Assembly (NCBI RefSeq): GCF_002933815.1
Contig: NZ_BEYR01000001.1
Coordinates: forward strand, 2,225,765-2,289,764
Length of the DNA stretch: 64,000 bases
Source of the DNA: Sphingobacterium sp. HMA12
Lineage (GTDB): Bacteria; Bacteroidota; Bacteroidia; Sphingobacteriales; Sphingobacteriaceae
Reading direction: 5' to 3'
In this document: in pieces, positions 29,888 through 38,882 of the stretch
Position numbering within the stretch: position 1 is the first letter of the stretch
Layout: each line of letters opens with the position of its first letter
Notes under the pieces: generated by a model
Databases searched by the model: none
Told to the model about the DNA's origin: nothing
Seen by the model: only the letters and a program-made list of their open reading frames with translations
Position numbers and translations under genes: made by a program

Positions 29888-31045
29888 TTAATCTTTGATT
29901 ATTTCTTTTGTTATTAACCGCGCCAACCGATCAGTTTCCAAATAGTCTTCCAATGTCGGATTAGCTATAAATTCCACTTTATCCAAAGTCCGCTCGATCA
30001 CATCGCTCATTTCCAGAAAGCCGATTTTATTGTCTAAAAAAGCACCAACTACGACCTCATTAGCGGCATTCAGTATGCAGGATTTATTTCCACCGGCACG
30101 AAGTGTTGCGTAAGCCAGCGCCAAGTTACGAAACGTTTCCATGTCCGCTTTTTCAAAATGAAGCGTTGGATAGTCCATAAAATTGAAGCGTTCAAAATTA
30201 TTTTCAAACCGGGCGGGATAAGTCAGCGCATATTGAATAGGCAATTTCATATCCGGGACACCCATTTGTGCTTTCAGGGAACCATCTTTAAATTGGACCA
30301 GGGAATGGACGATTGATTGAGGATGTACGATAACGTCCACCTGATCGATGGCAAGATCGAAAAGCCATTTTGCTTCGATCACCTCCAATCCCTTATTCAT
30401 TAATGAAGCGGAATCTATCGTAATTTTTGCCCCCATAGACCAGTTGGGGTGTTTTAAGGCCTGTGCTTTCGTTACCTGTAACAGTTCATCCCGTTTTCTC
30501 CCACGGAAGGGGCCTCCAGAGGCAGTCACGTAAATTTTCTCAATCGGACTTTGATCCTCCCCGACCAGACATTGAAAGATTGCCGAATGTTCGGAATCTA
30601 CAGGCAACATATGGACACCATATTCCTTGACCAGGGCCATGATCAGCTCCCCTGCAACCACAAGGGTCTCCTTATTGGCAAGGGCAATATCTTTCCCGGA
30701 TCGGATGGCCGCAACCGTAGGTTTTAATCCTGCAGAACCCACAATCGCATTTAAAACAATAGCAATTTCGGTATATTGCACTACTTCGATCAAGCCCTCT
30801 TCACCGTATAAGACAGCTGTCGCCTGAGAAGCTAAGGCTTCTTTAACTTTTTTGTATTGGATTGGGTCGGTCACAACGACCGATTTTGGTTTAAACTCTA
30901 ACGCTTGTTTGATCAATAATTCGCCATTGCTGCCGCAAGTCAGAACAACTGCCTCAAACTTATCCGGAAAGGCTCTAATAACATCCAAGGCTTGTGTACC
31001 AACACTACCAGTTGCCCCTAAAATGGCAATTCCTTTTTTACTCAA
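29888..31045 (-). CDS. dxr: 1-deoxy-D-xylulose 5-phosphate reductoisomerase
   Basis: 385 aa. Makes 2-C-methyl-D-erythritol 4-phosphate in the MEP isoprenoid pathway. N-terminal NADPH motif GATGSVGTQALD (about 8-19), the metal/substrate region LPVDSEHSAIFQ, the flexible loop with ASGGPFRG and the NKGLEVIEAKWLF stretch are all present. Second gene of a three-gene operon, 13 nt after the membrane protein gene. Confidence 0.97.
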   Translation of the reverse strand: MSKKGIAILGATGSVGTQALDVIRAFPDKFEAVVLTCGSNGELLIKQALEFKPKSVVVTDPIQYKKVKEALASQATAVLYGEEGLIEVVQYTEIAIVLNAIVGSAGLKPTVAAIRSGKDIALANKETLVVAGELIMALVKEYGVHMLPVDSEHSAIFQCLVGEDQSPIEKIYVTASGGPFRGRKRDELLQVTKAQALKHPNWSMGAKITIDSASLMNKGLEVIEAKWLFDLAIDQVDVIVHPQSIVHSLVQFKDGSLKAQMGVPDMKLPIQYALTYPARFENNFERFNFMDYPTLHFEKADMETFRNLALAYATLRAGGNKSCILNAANEVVVGAFLDNKIGFLEMSDVIERTLDKVEFIANPTLEDYLETDRLARLITKEIIKD

Positions 31046-31058
31046 AACCTTCTCTTTA

Positions 31059-31865
31059 TTAAAATATATTATTCAAAATCTTTGGATCCTCTCCACCGTG
31101 GTAGTCCGACATCATTTCCCGGTAAGCAACCGAAACAACAATACAGGCCAAAGGTACCACTAAGAACGAGCTCACAAGGTTCAAAATAATAAAAATTATG
31201 TAATATTCTAAATAATTAAAATACATCTGCAGTAATTGAAAAAAAGCAAATACTGCCAGGATCAATAATAATTTGAAGACATTTCCCTTGGTCAACGCAA
31301 AGCTAAAGCGTAATGACTTAAAGGTTCCCGCATGTTTATCAATGATAAAGAAAGGGTAAAATGCTACACGGATAATCAAAATAAAAGTCAATATTGCTGC
31401 CACGAAAACGACAAAGACAGTAAACTTACTCATGATTTCAGCACGATTTTCGCCATTTTCAAATAAATACAAAAAGGGTAGCGATACAGCTCCCAATAGC
31501 ATCAGTAACGCGATAGACAGTACCATGATACTCAGCATTGCGCCGAAAAAATAAACCAATTCCTTACTACTCGGTATGCAATGGATCAATTTTTTATCCT
31601 GGTTGCCATCGATGAGATTGAGGATGTATTTAAACAAAGTAAGATTCAGTCCAAAATACATTACCATAAAAAAGAAGGCCATAAAACCACTCAGTACCAC
31701 ATTAAAATCACTGATCGTCGTGGCCAAAAAGTTGGATAAACCAGAGGTTACAAACAGTAAAAAACATAAGCCCGCAACCGAAAAATAATGCTTTTTCAGT
31801 AACTCCAACGACCTATTAAAAACTTCATTTACGGCAAAAGTACTTTCCTTTAGGAATTGAATCAT
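31059..31865 (-). CDS. Polytopic membrane protein of unknown function
   Basis: 268 aa with six hydrophobic segments (about residues 28-46, 52-76, 104-130, 146-172, 195-220 and 222-250). The overall look is that of the GlyDPase-type or DUF4013-like six-TM proteins, but I cannot assign it. First gene of the dxr-rseP operon; a near-match to the -7 element (CATCTTTG, minus strand, 31888-31895) is 22 nt before the ATG. Confidence 0.75.
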   Translation of the reverse strand: MIQFLKESTFAVNEVFNRSLELLKKHYFSVAGLCFLLFVTSGLSNFLATTISDFNVVLSGFMAFFFMVMYFGLNLTLFKYILNLIDGNQDKKLIHCIPSSKELVYFFGAMLSIMVLSIALLMLLGAVSLPFLYLFENGENRAEIMSKFTVFVVFVAAILTFILIIRVAFYPFFIIDKHAGTFKSLRFSFALTKGNVFKLLLILAVFAFFQLLQMYFNYLEYYIIFIILNLVSSFLVVPLACIVVSVAYREMMSDYHGGEDPKILNNIF

Positions 31866-31959
31866 TTTTTCTTTGAATAAACTTTTACAAAGATGCCATT
31901 ATTTTTAATTTTCAACAATTTACACACACATAAAATTGACATTTTTTGTATTTTTTAAC

Positions 31960-31998
31960 ATAAAAAAATCCCTTATCCTAGCGAAAGATAAGGGATTT
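31960..31998 (-). terminator. Terminator of the DPP-IV-like gene
   Basis: Perfect 12-bp stem AAATCCCTTATC / GATAAGGGATTT (31966-31977 and 31987-31998), 9-nt loop, T-run on the minus strand, 22 nt after the stop codon. Confidence 0.88.
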
Positions 31999-32019
31999 TG
32001 AACAGAATCGCAGTATAGA

Positions 32020-34146
32020 TTACTTAAACTCCTTTGGAAGTGGTTTTTCCAATAGATATTGGTAATAAAAACGCGCACGTTCATTAAAGTCGTATTTACT
32101 TTTTGAGCGATTAAATCCATGACGGCTGCCCGGATAGATCATCAATTCAAAAGGTACGCTTCGATCTGTTAATTTATCAACCAGTTGAGTCGTATTCTGC
32201 AAATGAACATTGTCATCCATATCGCCATGCATGATACGTAATACGCCTTTGTAATTGTCTGTATAGGTCAATACAGACCCCGCTTTATAACCATCAGGAT
32301 TATCCTGTGGCGTATCCATCCAACGTTCGGTATAATGTGTATCGTATAATTCCCAAGAAGTTACCGGTGCACCGGCAATACCAAAGTCAAATACATCGGC
32401 CGCTTTCGTCATCGCAAGGCAGGTCATGTAGCCGCCATAACTATGGCCCGTGATCAATACTTTGTTTTTGGCTACCCACGACTGAGATTTCAACCATTTT
32501 ACAATCGTGGAATAGTCGATGATTTCCCAATGCCCCAGATTACGGTGCATGTAAGCAACCCCTTGTTTACCGAAATGTCCCGAAGCGCGATGATCTGCTG
32601 AAACTTGGATGACACCTTCATTTGCCCAATATTGATTGCCGGTACCTTTCCAGGTATCCTTGACGGTGCCCGCATCTGGGCCACCATAGATACTGAAAAC
32701 AACAGGGTAAGTTTTGGATTTGTCGAACTCCGTAGGATAAGTAATCGTCAATGGCAAATCAAATAGTCCATCATCTGATTTAATATGTAAATATTCCGTT
32801 TTCCCATACGTATAGGAATCAAAGTCCGCAGCTTTGCTATCCGCCAGCTGACGGACTACCTTGCCCTGATTATCCACTAAGGCAAACCGTTCAGGCGTGC
32901 TCACATTGGAATATCGAGTGATAAAATACTTACCGTCAGGCGATACATTGACATCATGTGAATATTCACCAAAGGTCAGACGTTTTAGATTTTTGCCGGA
33001 GTAATCTACCCGATACAGATCAATACGGGCCGAATTTTCCTTACGCGCAGTAAAATAAAGCACCTTATTTTTCTCGTCTATGCGTTTGATCTCAGTCACC
33101 TGCCAATCACCGGATGTAATCGAATTTACTAAAGTGCCATCCAACTTATACAGGTAATAATGTGCCCAGCCCGTTTTATCCGATTTTAAAATATAATATT
33201 TATTGTCGGCAAGGTAAGTAATACGCTCATCGTGATCCAGGTTGATCCATGAAGACTGGCGCTCATCGTAAATTTCTTTTTTCGAGCCTGTATTTGGATC
33301 CACTTGGTAGAATTTCAGGTTGTTCTGATCCCTATTCATCCATTGCACCATGATATTTTTACTATCAAAAGCCCAATATGGCTGCCCAAAATACTGATCG
33401 TCCTTTTCATTGAAATCCGCCCAGGTTACTTTGCTCCCGTTCAGCTGCACAATACCCACTTTAACTTCCGGATTGGGATCACCCGCTTTCGGATAACGGG
33501 TCTCTTCGAGATAACCATGCTGTCCTTTGGATGAATAAATAGGGAACATGGGTACCTTAGTATCATCAAAACGCATAAAAGCGATTTTTTTACTATCCGG
33601 AGACCACCAAAAAGCTTTATAATTTGTCGGACGACCCAAAATTTCCTCGTAGTATACCCAAGAAGACCAACCATTGTAGATCACATCGGTGCCATCGTTG
33701 GTATACTGCGTTTCTTTCCCCGTATTTACTTCCACGCTATACAAGTTGCTTTTGCGTGTGAAGGCCACATATTGACCGTCTGGCGATAAGGTTGGATTCT
33801 GCTCGGCAACCTCAGGTGAATTGGTCAGTTTTTTTGCTGTCCCAGAGCCATTTCTGATAAAAACATCATTATTCTCCACGTAAACCACCGTCCCCTCTTT
33901 AGCAGGAATGGTATAGCTACTTCTCTTTCCTGTTTTGATGTTGACCTGATAAAGCTGGCTATCGTTGACGTCATTCTCCAGATAAGCGGCTCCATCCGCC
34001 CAGCCCGGATACTGATTTGTGCGCACGGTTAAAGACTGTTTCTGTCCCCAGGATTGCGCAAAATCCAATTTCTTCTGCGCAACTGTCAGATCATGCACAA
34101 AAAACACAATAGATGCGCCTAAGAGCACTCTTGATACTGTATTCAT
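32020..34146 (-). CDS. S9B prolyl peptidase, dipeptidyl peptidase IV-like, secreted
   Basis: 708 aa with an N-terminal signal peptide ending near LTVAQ. Residues about 40-470 are the DPP-IV beta-propeller (repeats such as NPTLSPDGQYVAFTR and WWSPDSKKIAFMRFDD); the C-terminal alpha/beta hydrolase has the nucleophile Ser in GHSYGGYM, Asp in GDMDDNVH and His in SRHGFN, all intact. It releases X-Pro dipeptides from peptides in the periplasm. Single gene with its own terminator; divergence and spacing suggest no operon with dinB. Confidence 0.93.
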   Translation of the reverse strand: MNTVSRVLLGASIVFFVHDLTVAQKKLDFAQSWGQKQSLTVRTNQYPGWADGAAYLENDVNDSQLYQVNIKTGKRSSYTIPAKEGTVVYVENNDVFIRNGSGTAKKLTNSPEVAEQNPTLSPDGQYVAFTRKSNLYSVEVNTGKETQYTNDGTDVIYNGWSSWVYYEEILGRPTNYKAFWWSPDSKKIAFMRFDDTKVPMFPIYSSKGQHGYLEETRYPKAGDPNPEVKVGIVQLNGSKVTWADFNEKDDQYFGQPYWAFDSKNIMVQWMNRDQNNLKFYQVDPNTGSKKEIYDERQSSWINLDHDERITYLADNKYYILKSDKTGWAHYYLYKLDGTLVNSITSGDWQVTEIKRIDEKNKVLYFTARKENSARIDLYRVDYSGKNLKRLTFGEYSHDVNVSPDGKYFITRYSNVSTPERFALVDNQGKVVRQLADSKAADFDSYTYGKTEYLHIKSDDGLFDLPLTITYPTEFDKSKTYPVVFSIYGGPDAGTVKDTWKGTGNQYWANEGVIQVSADHRASGHFGKQGVAYMHRNLGHWEIIDYSTIVKWLKSQSWVAKNKVLITGHSYGGYMTCLAMTKAADVFDFGIAGAPVTSWELYDTHYTERWMDTPQDNPDGYKAGSVLTYTDNYKGVLRIMHGDMDDNVHLQNTTQLVDKLTDRSVPFELMIYPGSRHGFNRSKSKYDFNERARFYYQYLLEKPLPKEFK

Positions 34147-34285
34147 TAATTCTTGGATATGTTTATTAATTATTTCAGCTAAGATAAAGAATTGCGGTAA
34201 ATAACGACGATTTTTACCTGTAACAAGCTTATTCAGCCCGATACTTATCCGATGAGCATCCTTAAAATGGGGAGGATCTTACAGT

Positions 34286-35383
34286 CTACCGATAATTTTC
34301 AAAAAGAGCAAGCTGCACACCTTCTTTTGGAAAATCGGTCTCTTCGACAAAATTAGAAATTGAAATTCCCAGCAGCCTCACCTTATTGGCTAAAGCAATC
34401 TTACTCAACAGACTATGGGCTGTAGCATAGATTTTCTCTTCGGAATCAAAACTTGTATCCAGCGTAATACTCCGTGTCAGCTGCACGAAATCAGCATACT
34501 TTAGTTTCAGTGTCAGTGTTCTGCCCGATATTTCCTTTTTTCCGATGCGTTCCCAAAGCTGTTTACTCAATCTCTGCAGTATGGCATTCAGTTCTTCAAA
34601 AGTCTCGATATCTACGTCAAATGTATCCTCTATTCCGACCGACTTACTGCTCCGATTGGGTGTGACGGGCCGGTCGTCTATGCCGCGGACAATACGGTAA
34701 AAAAAATGTCCGGTCTTACCAAACCAGCGTACCAGATCGTCCTCGCGCTGCTTTTTGAGATCCATACCTGTAAACAAACCCAACTCATGCATTTTCCTGG
34801 CAGTCACCTTGCCCACACCAAAGAACTTTTCTACCGGCAGGGATTCCATAAATTTAAGGATCTTTGAAGGGCCGATAAATGTCAGGCCATTAGGTTTATC
34901 CATATCGGAAGCAATCTTGGCAATGAATTTATTAACGGAGACTCCGGCAGAGACAGTCAGATTAAGTTCTTCCTTAATCGCGGCTTTAATTGCCCTGGCG
35001 ATGTCAATGGCTGAACCGATGCCCTGTTTGTCCATCGTTACATCCAGAAAGGCCTCATCCAGCGACAAGGGTTCAATCAAGTCAGTATACCGCTGAAAGA
35101 TTTCCCTGATCTGGTAGGAAACCTGTTTATATACATCAAACCGCGGGCGGGTAAATATGATATCCGGACAGAGCTGAAGCGCTTTACGGGAACTCATGGC
35201 AGATTTCACCCCAAATTTTCGGGCTTCGTAACTGGCTGTCGCTACGACACCTCGTCCATCTGGCGAACCACCTACCGCGATAGCCTTCCCCTGGTATTCC
35301 GGAAAATCCCGCTGCTCCACAGATGCATAAAAAGCATCCATATCCAGATGGATAATTTTACGGTATGTTTGGGGTGAATCCAT
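34286..35383 (-). CDS. dinB: DNA polymerase IV (Y family)
   Basis: 365 aa. Catalytic acidic residues in LDMDAFYASVEQ and SLDEAFLDV, the RPRFDVYK little-finger/palm region, the helix-hairpin-helix motif GVGKVTARKMHELG, and a C-terminal little finger ending in an LALFE-like clamp-binding peptide (QLALFE). It copies past DNA lesions. The start codon is fixed by a -7 element 4 nt upstream. The 34147-34285 gap after the S9 gene contains nothing I can name. Confidence 0.96.
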   Translation of the reverse strand: MDSPQTYRKIIHLDMDAFYASVEQRDFPEYQGKAIAVGGSPDGRGVVATASYEARKFGVKSAMSSRKALQLCPDIIFTRPRFDVYKQVSYQIREIFQRYTDLIEPLSLDEAFLDVTMDKQGIGSAIDIARAIKAAIKEELNLTVSAGVSVNKFIAKIASDMDKPNGLTFIGPSKILKFMESLPVEKFFGVGKVTARKMHELGLFTGMDLKKQREDDLVRWFGKTGHFFYRIVRGIDDRPVTPNRSSKSVGIEDTFDVDIETFEELNAILQRLSKQLWERIGKKEISGRTLTLKLKYADFVQLTRSITLDTSFDSEEKIYATAHSLLSKIALANKVRLLGISISNFVEETDFPKEGVQLALFENYR

Positions 35384-35387
35384 TATC

Positions 35388-35395
35388 CAAATTTA
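35388..35395 (-). promoter_or_regulatory. -7 element TAAATTTG of dinB
   Basis: Minus-strand TAnnTTTG match ending 4 nt before the dinB ATG (35383). No LexA-like site was recognised nearby. Confidence 0.55.
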
Positions 35396-35545
35396 CAAAA
35401 ATTAGCAAGAATCAACACAATTCGCAATCAAATACTAATATAATTAGCCCACCTAACCAATTATCAGGCAGTTAATATTTTAATCGTATATAATTAGCTT
35501 TTTCTTTGTCAATTTTTAAACTTATTATAATTGGCCGAGTTCTTG

Positions 35546-35561
35546 TGAGAATAGATTCTCA
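35546..35561. promoter_or_regulatory. Palindrome upstream of the 134-aa membrane protein gene
   Basis: TGAGAAT-AG-ATTCTCA, perfect 7-bp arms, about 115 bp before the ATG at 35678 and 160 bp from dinB. A candidate operator; the rest of the 294-bp gap is AT-rich with no gene. Confidence 0.3.
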
Positions 35562-35677
35562 GTTAAAACACTTTCAGTATGCCGAAAAATATAGAATGGG
35601 CATAAATACCTTGGCTTGGAAGTGTCATTGGATAAAATGAAAAGAAAATAATACAGTAAAAACTAGCGTAAAAAATT

Positions 35678-36082
35678 ATGGAAAATTTACCGGAACAAAA
35701 AAAGACTACATCAGGATTTAAGAAATTTCTATTTATCCTGTTACTCTTTTTGTTAGTAGGCTTTGGGTCTTATGGTTACTGGAAATACTATTATGTCTTT
35801 GGTGAAGGCGTAAAATCAGGTTATCTGAATTTTGCTGTCAAAAAAGGCAATATATTTAAAACCTATGAAGGAAAGCTCATTCAGGAAGGATTTGGCAGTG
35901 TCAAGACAGGTGGAATCGCCAGCAATCAATTCGAATTTTCCATCGAAGATGACTCCATATTCCGGCAGCTGGAACTAAATAGCGGCAAATATTTTGACCT
36001 TCGGTATAAAGAATACCATGGCGCATTGCCCTGGCGTGGCAATACAGTATACGTAGTTGACAAGATCATTAATATGAAATAA
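35678..36082 (+). CDS. Small membrane-anchored protein of unknown function
   Basis: 134 aa: a polar N-terminus, one TM helix (about residues 15-35, FLFILLLFLLVGFGSYGYW) and a C-terminal globular part of about 95 residues facing outward, with the pattern YSEGVKSGYLNF-like and KGNIFKTYEGKLIQEGF. I recall similar Bacteroidota proteins carrying the misleading name 6-phosphogluconate dehydrogenase in databases; there is no dehydrogenase fold here. Convergent with the MBL nuclease gene. Confidence 0.75.
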   Translation: MENLPEQKKTTSGFKKFLFILLLFLLVGFGSYGYWKYYYVFGEGVKSGYLNFAVKKGNIFKTYEGKLIQEGFGSVKTGGIASNQFEFSIEDDSIFRQLELNSGKYFDLRYKEYHGALPWRGNTVYVVDKIINMK

Positions 36083-36083
36083 T

Positions 36084-36107
36084 AAAGGAGGGGATTCCCC
36101 TCCTTTT
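36084..36107. terminator. Bidirectional terminator
   Basis: Perfect 10-bp stem AAAGGAGGGG / CCCCTCCTTT (36084-36093 and 36097-36106), 3-nt loop. It sits directly between the stops of the 134-aa gene (+) and the MBL gene (-) and overlaps the latter stop codon. Confidence 0.85.
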
Positions 36108-37059
36108 ATGCTGAATGCACATCTCTTACAGTTAACTGTTCTCCAAAATAGCTTTTGAGTATTGTGCCATCACCATGCAATGTCCACACTTCCCGTGGTG
36201 CCACCAGCTTAATATAATGCAGGATATCGTTCCAGTCGACATGATCCGATATATACAACTCAATATCATTCTGTGCCTGTAGCCGCTTCCATCCCGAGGC
36301 AAAGGCCCGCAATACTTTTGTAGCCCTAAAATAACTGTTGAAGGTCATGGGTGGCACTAGATAAACCTTATTCTGTTCACCCTGTTTCATTTCTCTGCGG
36401 TTGTAAGGTTCATAGTTCATTTTTTTAAGCCCATGGTCATCATATAGGCGATGATAAGGCAAGATTCCACTGTGTACCAGCACCCTTCTTTCCGGGCAAT
36501 ACCTATTGATCAGATCCGTCACCCGTTGCGCTTTACCAAGCACGTAAGTTCCCAATAGAATATTACTTGCATGTCCCTCGAGTTTCTTGATCTCTGCAAT
36601 GGGGTCGGGATGGATGATCTCCGGATTTGCAAACGTGCTTTCAGTGATCAACACATCAGCCTCTTGCACCTCGATGGGTTCACAGGTCTCATCAGGCTGC
36701 AGTTTATAGTCGCCCGTATACAAATAACGTACGCCCCTGTACTCCATTAAGATCTGTGCCGAGCCCAAGATATGACCTGCGGGTAGGAAAGTAATTTCCA
36801 CCGGTCCTATTTTAAAAGTGCCGTTAAACAATTTGACCTGATAGGAATCCTTGCGGTTCTGTTTATAGCGATAGCTCATAAACAACGCTGTTCCATTTGT
36901 ACAATAGACATAATCATGCCCTGAACTGGCATGGTCGCCATGGGCATGTGACACCACATTATGCACTACGGGGTTACCCGCATCGATAAAAAAGTCGCCA
37001 TAACGGCAATAATACCCTTCCGGTTTTCTGACCAAAAAGTCAGACAATATGATAGACAT
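36106..37059 (-). CDS. Metallo-beta-lactamase-fold nuclease (ligase-associated exonuclease-like)
   Basis: 317 aa. Metal motif SHAHGDHAS (His38, His40, Asp42, His43), further ligands in LPAGHILGSAQ and TGDYK, and a C-terminal HGDG. The layout (RKPEGYYCRYGDFFIDA at the start, LITESTFANPEI in the middle) resembles the CPSF/Artemis-like MBL exonuclease that often pairs with a DNA ligase and Lhr-type helicase; neither partner is in this window. It is the last gene of ybbR-coaE-MBL, 4 nt after coaE. Confidence 0.85.
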   Translation of the reverse strand: MSIILSDFLVRKPEGYYCRYGDFFIDAGNPVVHNVVSHAHGDHASSGHDYVYCTNGTALFMSYRYKQNRKDSYQVKLFNGTFKIGPVEITFLPAGHILGSAQILMEYRGVRYLYTGDYKLQPDETCEPIEVQEADVLITESTFANPEIIHPDPIAEIKKLEGHASNILLGTYVLGKAQRVTDLINRYCPERRVLVHSGILPYHRLYDDHGLKKMNYEPYNRREMKQGEQNKVYLVPPMTFNSYFRATKVLRAFASGWKRLQAQNDIELYISDHVDWNDILHYIKLVAPREVWTLHGDGTILKSYFGEQLTVRDVHSA

Positions 37060-37063
37060 ATAA

Positions 37064-37645
37064 TTATTTTAGAAATTTCTGATGCAATGTCCACACCTGC
37101 GGTAGCAGTGGAGTGATTCCATCGTTAACGATGACGAAGTCCGCAAGCTGCAGTTTTTCCTCGTCAGACAATTGTTTGTTAATACGTTCGCGTACCTGTT
37201 GTTCCGTTACCCCATCCCGCTCGATGACACGTTGTATACGAATATCCATTGGAGCAGTGACCAATATGGTATAATCCAGTTCTTTATAGGAGCCGCTTTC
37301 GAAAAGTAACGCGGCCTCTTTGAGAGAATAACGTGTAGTCTGCCGCTCGGCCCAATCTTTCGCTTCCTGAATGACAATCGGATGCACAATACGATTTAAC
37401 AGCGTCAGTTTATCCTTATCCGAAAAGACCATATTGGCGAGGAAAGCCCTGTCCAACTGACCCTCCTTGTACGTTGCTTCCCCAAACTTCTCGATCAATC
37501 TCTCTTTGATCCTTGCATCGGCATTCATCAGTCTCTTGGCTTCTTCATCCGCATTATAGACCGGTATCCCCAAGGCTTCAAAAAGCTTGCAGATAAAGGT
37601 TTTTCCGGAGCCTATTCCGCCTGTTATTCCAATTTTCAGTCCCAT
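37064..37645 (-). CDS. coaE: Dephospho-CoA kinase
   Basis: 193 aa. P-loop GGIGSGKT (residues 9-16), the VYNADEEAKRLM substrate motif and the lid region with RVIERDGVTEQQVRERI. Last step of coenzyme A synthesis. Follows ybbR by 9 nt in one operon. Confidence 0.95.
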   Translation of the reverse strand: MGLKIGITGGIGSGKTFICKLFEALGIPVYNADEEAKRLMNADARIKERLIEKFGEATYKEGQLDRAFLANMVFSDKDKLTLLNRIVHPIVIQEAKDWAERQTTRYSLKEAALLFESGSYKELDYTILVTAPMDIRIQRVIERDGVTEQQVRERINKQLSDEEKLQLADFVIVNDGITPLLPQVWTLHQKFLK

Positions 37646-37654
37646 TTTATCACG

Positions 37655-38605
37655 CTATTTTCGTACAAAGAAGTCCACATTTTGCGGCACAACACTGATA
37701 ATCTTACAGTAATCTGGCACCTTGGTCAGTAGGATCGGCAGATATTGCACCTCATTCTTTTCCCAGTCTGACAGATCCACCACCGCCTCAAAATCACGGG
37801 ATGTATAATTGTTATAATCCTTGACCGACATCAGTACTGTGATCACCACCTTACTGGGATTGGGCCTTACGGAACTATAACGCTGTCCATTTTCAACCTT
37901 TACCGGCAATTCGATGACTTTCTCTGTCAGCTCCCCTACGGGCATCAGCACCTCCACGGATGTGGGATAGACATTGATATTTCCCTTTTGATTGCGGGCG
38001 AGATTAGCCACAGTGCGCACATCAGTTTCCACCTCTTTTCCACGAACAGTATCTGTTTCCCAATATTCAATGGTAGAAACATCCTCGTATGGTCCTGTTA
38101 TGGTCACGTAAGCAGGTGTTACTTTAGTATCAGCAATAACACCATATCCCTTTTTAAATAAGATATTGGATAATGGCTTTACCGGCACTTTTCGCTGTGT
38201 TTGTTTCGAAAAATCAAAAAACAAAGTATCGGGACTCACCGACACTACACGTTGTTCATGCGGAAACTGACGATTGATAAATCCCAGTTGATTGGAAAAA
38301 ACAATCCAATCTTTTGTTTTCAGTGAGCTGAGGTCCACTTGCACCTTGGGTGTTTCCAATGCCGCTTTCGAAAACAGGAACTGCCAGCCCGTCATCTCGA
38401 GCTTTACTTTGACTGTATCCGATTGTTGTGGATGAAAAGCACGCTTTTCCGGTAGGTTAACATATTCTATCGCAGCCTTGACAGATACTGTATATTGATT
38501 GGAAATTGAAAACAACAACCAAGCCAGCAACGAAATTGCAACACAACGCACAAAGATGTTGATCTTGCGCCGTTGGGTCTTATTTAGTCGAACTGCATTT
38601 GCCAT
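37655..38605 (-). CDS. YbbR/CdaR-like domain protein
   Basis: 316 aa with one TM helix near the N-terminus (about residues 16-38) and then YbbR-type beta repeats (motifs such as RAFHPQQSDTVKVKLEMTGW, VTPAYVTITGPYEDVSTIEY and VLMPVGELTEKVIELPV). In Firmicutes such proteins regulate the diadenylate cyclase CdaA; no cyclase is adjacent here, so that role is not implied. In this phylum the gene is usually found after yajC; here yajC is 3.7 kb away behind the accessory island. Confidence 0.85.
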   Translation of the reverse strand: MANAVRLNKTQRRKINIFVRCVAISLLAWLLFSISNQYTVSVKAAIEYVNLPEKRAFHPQQSDTVKVKLEMTGWQFLFSKAALETPKVQVDLSSLKTKDWIVFSNQLGFINRQFPHEQRVVSVSPDTLFFDFSKQTQRKVPVKPLSNILFKKGYGVIADTKVTPAYVTITGPYEDVSTIEYWETDTVRGKEVETDVRTVANLARNQKGNINVYPTSVEVLMPVGELTEKVIELPVKVENGQRYSSVRPNPSKVVITVLMSVKDYNNYTSRDFEAVVDLSDWEKNEVQYLPILLTKVPDYCKIISVVPQNVDFFVRK

Positions 38606-38618
38606 GTTACAAACTTAA

Positions 38619-38765
38619 TCAATTTGCGTAAAAATCAGCTACAGCATCTATTTTTATCTGATACATTGTCATTCCAATATCACCTAGATCATGTGTAACT
38701 ATTGGATCAAGCCCATTTTTCAATAAAGATTCCATCATTTCGGTTTTGCTTATGTTCAACGACAT
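38619..38765 (-). CDS. Small hypothetical protein at the island edge
   Basis: 48 aa from the ATG at 38765; the frame is open to a TTG at 38816 (65 aa). Not recognised. Acidic, helical at the start (SLNISKTEMMESLLKNG), no signal or cysteines. A -7-like element TATATTTG at 38827-38834 (minus) lies about 60 nt upstream of the ATG and could also drive ybbR, which starts 14 nt after this gene. An ATG touching that element opens only 15 codons in another frame, so a frameshifted longer gene is possible. Its last codons include one copy of the 10-bp direct repeat. Confidence 0.35.
   Translation of the reverse strand: MSLNISKTEMMESLLKNGLDPIVTHDLGDIGMTMYQIKIDAVADFYAN
38621..38630. repeat. Left copy of a 10-bp direct repeat near the island edge
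   Basis: AATTTGCGTA, identical to 42252-42261 near the other edge. Possible target duplication or junction repeat, but short enough to be chance. Confidence 0.3.
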
Positions 38766-38826
38766 AATGAGCTGCTGATCAACTTTCGATTGTTTGAGAT
38801 TTCTCCAAAAGTTCAATATTTCCCAT

Positions 38827-38834
38827 CAAATATA
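38827..38834 (-). promoter_or_regulatory. -7-like element TATATTTG inside the island edge
   Basis: Perfect TAnnTTTG on the minus strand, upstream of the small hypothetical gene and ybbR-coaE. No -33 element seen at the right spacing. It would give ybbR a promoter now that the island separates it from yajC. Confidence 0.4.
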
Positions 38835-38882
38835 TTCGTAAACTATTTTTGAGGATGGGGTTTATGTAGCATTTTAGCCTTT

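Noticed and set aside
35678..36082. Naming the 134-aa membrane protein 6-phosphogluconate dehydrogenase
   Set aside because: It lacks a nucleotide-binding fold and has a TM anchor; the name appears to be a database error recalled from similar proteins.
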